Positions 6,420 to 10,654 of a stretch of 10,654 nucleotides of DNA are shown here, piece after piece. Made by a program: the position numbers and the translations under genes. Below the pieces are notes generated by a model that was not told the DNA's origin, made no database searches, and saw only the letters and a program-made list of their open reading frames with translations. Position 1 is the stretch's first letter; each line of letters opens with the position of its first letter. The stretch comes from Bacteroidia bacterium (GTDB lineage Bacteria > Bacteroidota > Bacteroidia > NS11-12g > UBA9320): assembly GCA_029253325.1 (NCBI GenBank), contig JAQWZS010000180.1:1-10654 (forward strand), in the 5' to 3' direction.

Positions 6420-7229
6420 TTAACCAATACTGATTTGATTCTAAATAATGATGGATCGATTTATCATCTCGGCCTCCATGCTGAGCAGATTTACCCAACA
6501 ATAATTACCGTTGGAGACCCTAGTCGGGTAGAATCTGTTTCTAAACATTTTGATTTTATCGATTATACAAATTATAATAGAGAGTTTAAGGCTGTCGGCG
6601 GCCGTATAGGTAATTTATCGATTATGGTCTTATCTACTGGCATAGGAACAGATAATATAGATATCGTACTTAATGAACTTTCAATGCTTATAAACTACGA
6701 TATGTCTACTCGCAAACGATTGCAAAATCAAAAGTCAATCAGTTTAATACGTTTAGGCACATCAGGTAGTATTCATCCATCTATACCATTAGATTCGATT
6801 GTATATTCAAAGAATGCAATAGCCTTAGATAATCTCTTGACTTATTATAATCATTCATTTGATTTGATTAAGTTTAAAGGCATGCAACTACCCGTAATTC
6901 CTTGCAGTAGCAAATTAGAAGCCATATTCCAGTTATATAAACCGAGTCTTACTATGACTGCTTGTGGTTTTTATGGACCCCAATTTAGACCATCTCAATT
7001 ATCTCAAAAATTTAGTCTTTCAGATTGTGATTCAATTGATTTTAATGGTACTCAACCAGGGAATATTGAAATGGAAACAGCTGGAATCTATGGCTTATCT
7101 AAATTACTAGGTTTTGAGGCCATTTCATTAAATGCAATTTTAGCTGATCGCAGGACAGGGGAGTTTAGTAAAAAACCTCAACAAATGATTGACAAAATGA
7201 TAAAAGAAGCCCTTGATATACTATGCTAG
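6411..7229 (+). CDS. nucleoside phosphorylase, uridine phosphorylase-like
   Basis: This is a PNP/UDP-family (phosphorylase family 1) enzyme of 272 residues. It would cleave a nucleoside with phosphate to a base and ribose-1-phosphate for pyrimidine salvage. Visible motifs are VGDPSRVE (34-41) for phosphate binding, STGIGTDNIDIVLNEL (75-90), RLGTSGSI (114-121), and GNIEMETAGIYGL (217-229), where the EMET stretch contacts the ribose. NAILADRRTGEF (241-252) follows. The opening TDLILNNDGSIYHL is typical of Bacteroidota uridine phosphorylases, which supports the GTG start at 6411; no closer ATG would keep this region. Substrate choice (uridine against other nucleosides) is inferred. The gene diverges from the stress protein and overlaps the next gene by 7 nt. 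Confidence 0.88.
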   Translation: MKQLTNTDLILNNDGSIYHLGLHAEQIYPTIITVGDPSRVESVSKHFDFIDYTNYNREFKAVGGRIGNLSIMVLSTGIGTDNIDIVLNELSMLINYDMSTRKRLQNQKSISLIRLGTSGSIHPSIPLDSIVYSKNAIALDNLLTYYNHSFDLIKFKGMQLPVIPCSSKLEAIFQLYKPSLTMTACGFYGPQFRPSQLSQKFSLSDCDSIDFNGTQPGNIEMETAGIYGLSKLLGFEAISLNAILADRRTGEFSKKPQQMIDKMIKEALDILC

Positions 7230-8329
7230 TAAGAATTATAGAAGTACATAGATTAAAAGAAATCAAATCATGGCATCAGTTTAGTCGTGATTTATATGTC
7301 AATGATGACTTCTACATTTCTCACATTGATCAAGACATAGATGCGATTTTTGATTCAGGTGAAAACTCAGAATTTGAGTTTGGTGATGCCACAAGATGGA
7401 TTGCCATTCACAATGACAATATAGTTGGAAGGATAGCTGCATTTTATTCCAAAAAACACCAACAATCTGGTTTAGGATTTTTTGATTGCATTAATAACCA
7501 AGAGGTAGCTAATGCTTTATTTGATGTAGGTATAAAATGGCTGAAAGAAAAAGGTTTTAATAGGGTAGAGGCTCCAGTAAACTTTGGGGAAAGAGACAAA
7601 TATTGGGGTTTATTAGTATCTGGTTTCAAATCCCCTTCTTATCAAGAAAATTATAATTTCCCTTATTATCAAAAATTATTTGAAAATTATGGATTTAAAG
7701 TTTGCATTGAACAAACCACAAGTGAAGGAAGGCCAGATCAGATAGACTTATCAAAATGTGAGCGATTTAGTGAACGTCTGCTAAAAAGTGGGTCGTATCG
7801 AATAGAGCACTATAGCCATAGAGAATCTGAGCGTTTTATTAAGGATTTTGTGACAATCTACAATGATGCGTGGAAACATCATTCACACTTTGTTCCATTT
7901 ACGATTGACCGTGTTCGGGGCTTATTTAATGAGATGAAACTCATCATACGAGAGGAGTTTTTAGTATTTATGTATGATAAGGATAAGCCAATAGGTTTTT
8001 ATCTTAGTATTATTGAGCTAAATCAATTATTTAGGTATATCAATGGTAATATGAATTGGTGGGGAAAACTGAAATTCTATTATTATCTAAAAACCAAAAA
8101 AGTAACGAAGATTAGAGGGATTATATTTGGTGTTATTTCGGAATATCAAAATAAGGGACTATATGCTCTTATGATTATGGATGTATATAAAACTATGGTC
8201 AAAAACCCCCATATTGAGTCTTCAGAACTTGCATGGATAGGAGATTTTAATCCTAAAATGCATTCTTTATTCAAGAGTCTAAATGCACAACCTAGTAAAG
8301 TTCACTTTACCTACGAAAAACTTTTATAA
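7223..8329 (+). CDS. GNAT-like acyltransferase family protein (YghO-like)
   Basis: The 368-residue product looks like a large GNAT-fold protein, perhaps with two GNAT-like halves. The N-terminal half has WIAIHNDNIVGRIAAF (59-74), the usual beta-strand pair before the acyl-CoA site. The conserved-looking segment VEAPVNFGERDKYWGLLVSGF (115-135) and YQENYNFPYYQKLFENYGFK (140-159) follow. The C-terminal half has GVISEYQNKGLYALMIMD (303-320), resembling the Q/R-x-x-G-x-A pyrophosphate loop of GNAT motif A. It ends with WIGDFNPKMHSLFKSL (338-353), similar to the W-x-x-x-x-N-x-x-M segment of YghO-like proteins. The acyl donor and acceptor are unknown. It overlaps the phosphorylase stop by 7 nt, so the two are probably co-expressed, although no shared pathway is obvious. 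Confidence 0.7.
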   Translation: MLVRIIEVHRLKEIKSWHQFSRDLYVNDDFYISHIDQDIDAIFDSGENSEFEFGDATRWIAIHNDNIVGRIAAFYSKKHQQSGLGFFDCINNQEVANALFDVGIKWLKEKGFNRVEAPVNFGERDKYWGLLVSGFKSPSYQENYNFPYYQKLFENYGFKVCIEQTTSEGRPDQIDLSKCERFSERLLKSGSYRIEHYSHRESERFIKDFVTIYNDAWKHHSHFVPFTIDRVRGLFNEMKLIIREEFLVFMYDKDKPIGFYLSIIELNQLFRYINGNMNWWGKLKFYYYLKTKKVTKIRGIIFGVISEYQNKGLYALMIMDVYKTMVKNPHIESSELAWIGDFNPKMHSLFKSLNAQPSKVHFTYEKLL

Positions 8330-8334
8330 TATTG

Positions 8335-8365
8335 TTTGTGTTAGATATTTAAAATTCTACATTTG
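8335..8365 (+). promoter_or_regulatory. promoter of tRNA-Lys
   Basis: TTTG at 8335-8338 and TACATTTG at 8358-8365 are separated by exactly 19 nt, a full match to the Bacteroidota promoter TTTG-N19-TAnnTTTG. It starts a few bases after the stop codon of the GNAT-like gene and 20 nt before the tRNA, giving a short pre-tRNA leader. The leader has a small CGC-GAAA-GCG hairpin (8370-8379). Confidence 0.8.
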
Positions 8366-8384
8366 CAGCCGCGAAAGCGAATTT

Positions 8385-8460
8385 GATTCCTTAGCTCAGC
8401 TGGTAGAGCATTACACTTTTAATGTAGTGGTCCTGGGTTCGAGTCCCAGAGGGATCACCA
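8385..8460 (+). tRNA. tRNA-Lys (anticodon TTT)
   Basis: The full cloverleaf is readable. The acceptor stem GATTCCT pairs with AGGGATC (8450-8456), with one G-U pair. The D arm is GCTC...GAGC. The anticodon stem TTACA/TGTAG encloses the loop CTTTTAA with anticodon TTT. The T arm is CTGGG-TTCGAGT-CCCAG. The discriminator is A8457, and CCA is encoded at 8458-8460. It has its own promoter upstream and an intrinsic terminator 4 nt downstream, so it is probably an independent unit. Confidence 0.97.
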
Positions 8461-8464
8461 AGAG

Positions 8465-8492
8465 AGCCTTTCCGACTTGGAGAGGCTTTTTT
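8465..8492 (+). terminator. intrinsic terminator after tRNA-Lys
   Basis: AGCCTTTCC (8465-8473) pairs with GGAGAGGCT (8479-8487) with one G-U pair, around the loop GACTT, followed directly by a run of T. It begins 4 nt after the encoded CCA of tRNA-Lys. Its loop and right arm also overlap the possible -33 element of the next promoter. Confidence 0.88.
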
Positions 8493-8506
8493 GTTTATTA
8501 AATTTG
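8477..8506 (+). promoter_or_regulatory. candidate promoter for the tRNA-Arg unit
   Basis: TTG at 8477-8479 and TAAATTTG at 8499-8506 are 19 nt apart, matching the Bacteroidota spacing, and the -7 box matches TAnnTTTG exactly. The TTG lies in the terminator hairpin of tRNA-Lys, and the last G of the -7 box is the first base of the tRNA-Arg remnant. Transcription would start inside the remnant and run on into the intact tRNA-Arg. No other promoter-like element is seen between the two copies. Confidence 0.6.
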
Positions 8507-8566
8507 CACTCTTAGTTCAACTGGATAGTTCGCCACGGCGAATTGGCTCCGTTGATGTTGAGTACA
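8506..8566 (+). pseudogene. truncated, degenerate copy of tRNA-Arg
   Basis: The first 23 bases match the intact tRNA-Arg downstream except at position 7 (T for G), covering the 5' acceptor strand and D-loop. Then the copies diverge: the D stem cannot close (GTTC opposite GTTC), a new small hairpin TTCGCCACGGCGAA (8529-8542) appears, and GGCTCCG of the anticodon arm is recognisable (8545-8551). The T arm is missing. The end TGAGTAC (8559-8565) could pair with five of the seven acceptor bases. At 61 nt it cannot fold as a normal tRNA. It lies in the expected leader of the intact gene. Confidence 0.65.
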
Positions 8567-8575
8567 AAAACTACT

Positions 8576-8649
8576 GCACTCGTAGTTCAACTGGATAGAA
8601 TATCGGATTTCGGCTCCGAGGGTTAGGGGTTCGAATCCTCTCGAGTGCA
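8576..8649 (+). tRNA. tRNA-Arg (anticodon TCG)
   Basis: The cloverleaf is complete. The acceptor stem GCACTCG pairs perfectly with CGAGTGC (8642-8648). The D arm GTTC...GAAT closes with one G-U pair. The anticodon stem TCGGA/TCCGA holds the loop TTTCGGC, giving anticodon TCG (arginine CGA codons). The T arm is AGGGG-TTCGAAT-CCTCT, with one G-U pair. The discriminator is A8649. No CCA follows (CTT is present), unlike the tRNA-Lys just upstream, so CCA must be added after transcription. Confidence 0.95.
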
Positions 8650-8657
8650 CTTTTTAT

Positions 8658-8698
8658 CGAAACGTTCAGAGCATTTTGTTACGGAACGTTTTGTTTTT
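8658..8698 (+). terminator. terminator-like hairpin after tRNA-Arg
   Basis: CGAAACGTTC (8658-8667) pairs with GAACGTTTTG (8684-8693) with one G-U pair around a 16-nt loop, followed by TTTTT. It starts 8 nt after the tRNA-Arg gene. The long loop makes it less typical than the hairpin after tRNA-Lys. Confidence 0.6.
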
Positions 8699-8951
8699 AG
8701 TCAGTTACAGAAGCAATCGCAACACAACGAAATTAAACGTTTGGTCTGTTTTGTGAAAATAGTGCACAATTTTTAATTGCTGCATCATGTTGAACTGCTC
8801 ACCAATATCTAGGAAAACAACGCTAAATTCAGGCAGACTTTATTTGCAAATAGTTTTCAAACTAGAGAAAATAAAGCATTTACAGCATGTCCTCTAACAC
8901 CAATCTTTATCATAGATTTTTTTTTTTACGCAATCCTTGTATTTTTACCGA
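8699..8951. other. intergenic stretch without a supported gene
   Basis: I see no convincing gene on either strand. A 36-codon open frame (8787-8897, +) and a similar stop-free minus-strand stretch show no recognisable protein. Two adjacent small palindromes occur at 8841-8852 (TATTTGCAAATA) and 8851-8864 (TAGTTT/AAACTA). An 11-base T run (8917-8927) lies just before fadD. TATTTTTA (8940-8947), one mismatch from TAnnTTTG, ends 4 nt before the fadD ATG and could be its -7 element. Confidence 0.5.
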
Positions 8952-10610
8952 ATGTCAAAACAATTCCCTTGGTTTAAGAGTTACCCTGATTTTGTACCGC
9001 AAACCGTAGATGAAAATAAATATAAATCCCTTGCACACGTATTTGAAGATGTAGTTAAAAAGTACGGAGATCAAGTGGCTTTCCAAAATATGGATGTTAC
9101 GCTTACATTCAATCAACTCAAAGCTGAAGTAGATGCTTTTGCTTATTTCCTTCAAAATGAAACCAATCTTAAGGTTGGTGATCGTGTAGTTATTCAAATG
9201 CCGAATCTACTTCAGTTTCCTGTTGCCATGTTTGCTGTAATCAAATGTGGTTTTGTAGCGGTGAATACAAACCCCTTATATACTCCTGAAGAGATGAAGC
9301 ATCAATATAAAGACAGTGGTGCTAAAGCAGTAGTTATTCTTGAAAACTTCGCTAATAATTATCAGAAAATACAGCATGATACAGACGTTGAAACAGTTAT
9401 TGTCACGCGTATTGGTGATATGCTTGGTGGATTGAAAGGAACTATTGTTAACACGGTAGTTAAACATGTCAAAAAGATGGTTCCAGCTTTTGATTTACCG
9501 AATGCTATTTCATTTAAGACTGTTTTGAAAGAGAATAAAGGCAAGTCACCAGAAATGGTTAAAATTTCTCATAAAGACATGGCTTTTCTTCAGTATACAG
9601 GAGGAACCACTGGTGTATCTAAGGGTGCTATCTTAACCCATGGAAATATTTGTAGTCAGCTTTCACAAGTTGACGGCTGGTTAACCGGGTTATTTACCCA
9701 TGGAGAGCCCGTTGTTATTACTGCATTGCCCTTGTATCATATTTTTGCATTAACGGCTAATTGCTTAGCATTCTTTAATTATGGGTCTCGTAATGTCTTG
9801 ATTACAAACCCAAGAGATATGAAGGCATTTCTTAAAGATTTGAAGAAAAATCCGTTCTCTTTAATTACGGGCGTGAATACCTTATTTAATGGATTATTAA
9901 ATCAACCTACCTTCAAAGACATTGATTTCACAAATCTTAAGATTTCATTAGGCGGAGGAATGGCTGTACAAGATGCTGTTGCTACCAAATGGCAAAAAGT
10001 AACAGGTTCTCCACTTTTAGAAGCTTATGGACTTTCTGAGACTTCTCCTGCTGCTACAATCAACCCAACTGATGGTTCACACCGAATGGGGACAATTGGA
10101 TTGCCAATACCGAACACTGAAATCAAAATTTTTGATGAAGATAAAAAAGAGGTTCCCACTGGTGAACGAGGTGAGATAGGTATAAAGGGGCCTCAAGTTA
10201 TGGCAGGATATTGGAATAGACCTGATGCGACAAAAGAGGTTATGCATGGAGATTATTTCTTATCGGGAGATATTGGAATTATGGATGAAGATGGATTCTT
10301 TAAAATAGTGGATCGCAAAAAAGAAATGGTATGCGTGTCAGGTTTTAACGTATATCCAAGTGAGGTAGAAGCAGTGATATCCAGTCATCCTAAGGTATTA
10401 GAAGTAGGAGTGAGGAGTGAGCCACATCCAAAAACAACCGAGTGTGTAATGGCATTTATCGTCAAAAAAGATGATAGCCTTACGGAGGATGAAATTAAAG
10501 ATTTTTGTAAGGACAAACTCACGAATTACAAGCACCCGAAGATTGTTGTATTCAGAGACGATTTACCAAAATCAAACGTAGGTAAAATTTTGAGAAGAAA
10601 ATTGGTTTAA
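8952..10610 (+). CDS. fadD: long-chain fatty acid-CoA ligase (FadD-type)
   Basis: The enzyme activates fatty acids with ATP and CoA through an acyl-adenylate, feeding beta-oxidation or lipid synthesis at the membrane. It is a 552-residue ANL-superfamily protein. The adenylation loop is YTGGTTGVSKGA (215-226), followed by ALPLYHIFAL (258-267), GGGM (334-337), EAYGLSETSP (357-366) and LSGDIG (437-442) with the ATP-ribose-binding Asp440. The hinge region is DRKKEMVCVSGFNVYPSEVE (454-473), and the catalytic Lys545 is in KSNVGKILRR. The overall wording matches E. coli FadD. The chain ends only seven residues after Lys545, shorter than the E. coli tail. I chose the ATG at 8952 (MSKQFPW); a TTG five codons upstream is possible. 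It stands alone behind the tRNA cluster. Confidence 0.95.
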   Translation: MSKQFPWFKSYPDFVPQTVDENKYKSLAHVFEDVVKKYGDQVAFQNMDVTLTFNQLKAEVDAFAYFLQNETNLKVGDRVVIQMPNLLQFPVAMFAVIKCGFVAVNTNPLYTPEEMKHQYKDSGAKAVVILENFANNYQKIQHDTDVETVIVTRIGDMLGGLKGTIVNTVVKHVKKMVPAFDLPNAISFKTVLKENKGKSPEMVKISHKDMAFLQYTGGTTGVSKGAILTHGNICSQLSQVDGWLTGLFTHGEPVVITALPLYHIFALTANCLAFFNYGSRNVLITNPRDMKAFLKDLKKNPFSLITGVNTLFNGLLNQPTFKDIDFTNLKISLGGGMAVQDAVATKWQKVTGSPLLEAYGLSETSPAATINPTDGSHRMGTIGLPIPNTEIKIFDEDKKEVPTGERGEIGIKGPQVMAGYWNRPDATKEVMHGDYFLSGDIGIMDEDGFFKIVDRKKEMVCVSGFNVYPSEVEAVISSHPKVLEVGVRSEPHPKTTECVMAFIVKKDDSLTEDEIKDFCKDKLTNYKHPKIVVFRDDLPKSNVGKILRRKLV

Positions 10611-10654
10611 TTTAAACCTATTGGTTTCCTAAAATAAGTGGAAGGCCATCTTTT

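Noticed and set aside
6368..6427. N-terminal extension of the universal stress protein by 20 residues
   Set aside because: It precedes the conserved domain start, overlaps the divergent phosphorylase start, and the internal ATG at 6367 gives the normal family N-terminus.
8283..8501. Open frame of 72 codons running through the tRNA-Lys gene
   Set aside because: It overlaps the end of the GNAT-like gene, the promoter, the complete tRNA-Lys and its terminator, and its product has no protein-like features.
8697..8930. Decayed transposase or other gene remnant on the minus strand before fadD
   Set aside because: Short stop-free stretches on this strand could be joined only with frameshifts and show no motif I recognise; chance is as good an explanation.
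8937..8951. TTG start five codons upstream of the fadD ATG
   Set aside because: The ATG at 8952 gives the MSKQFPW N-terminus expected for this family, and the extra residues overlap the likely -7 element.
10604..10627. Small hairpins around the fadD stop codon as a terminator
   Set aside because: Stems are only 5-6 bp and AT-rich without a T tract; the downstream sequence is cut by the window end, so it cannot be judged.
1..10654. CRISPR array, defence island, integrase or insertion sequence
   Set aside because: No regularly spaced repeats, cas-like or nuclease/helicase genes, transposase or integrase motifs were found; the genes are mostly housekeeping.

Overview
The window looks like chromosomal DNA from a member of the Bacteroidota, most likely a Flavobacteriales-type organism. 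The DNA is AT-rich and start codons lack Shine-Dalgarno sequences. Several promoters fit the Bacteroidota pattern TTTG-N19-TAnnTTTG; the clearest is in front of the tRNA-Lys gene. Protein families such as the membrane prenyltransferase next to Maf, the Bacteroidota-style ECF sigma factor and LolD agree. This is inference from motifs; no database search was possible.

Layout. 1-2615 (+): a compact four-gene run of a UbiA-family prenyltransferase (cut by the left edge), the Maf nucleotide pyrophosphatase, a small secreted probable beta-barrel protein and a GDPD-family lipoprotein. Gaps are 13 nt or less and two junctions overlap. 2612-3145 (-): an ECF sigma factor, tail to tail with the lipoprotein and sharing the palindrome TTAA as both stop codons. 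3146-3371: an AT-rich intergenic region with a 12-bp inverted repeat and a helically phased TTATGAC direct repeat. 3372-5084 (+): a 6-pyruvoyl-tetrahydropterin synthase homologue, GTP cyclohydrolase I (folE) and the ABC ATPase lolD, all overlapping or nearly so. 5129-5389 (+): a single-RRM RNA-binding protein with a promoter-like element almost touching its ATG. A strong bidirectional hairpin terminator follows. 5465-6367 (-): a tandem universal stress protein. 6411-8329 (+): a nucleoside phosphorylase and a GNAT-like protein, overlapping by 7 nt. 8335-8700: tRNA-Lys(TTT) with its own promoter and terminator, then a damaged partial copy of a tRNA-Arg, then an intact tRNA-Arg(TCG) and a terminator-like hairpin. 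8699-8951: no supported gene. 8952-10610 (+): a FadD-type long-chain acyl-CoA synthetase.

How the genes fit together. The pteridine pair is the one clear pathway unit: FolE makes dihydroneopterin triphosphate and the downstream enzyme of the PTPS fold uses it. The others are mostly housekeeping functions: lipid synthesis and fatty-acid activation, nucleotide hygiene and salvage, lipoprotein export, stress response and translation.

I found no defence system, CRISPR array, intact mobile element or obviously new multi-gene system. The points most worth a second look are the tRNA-Arg remnant in the leader of the intact tRNA-Arg, the repeat-rich region before the pterin operon, the RRM protein lacking usual RNA-stacking aromatics, and the GDPD-like lipoprotein with altered active-site motifs.
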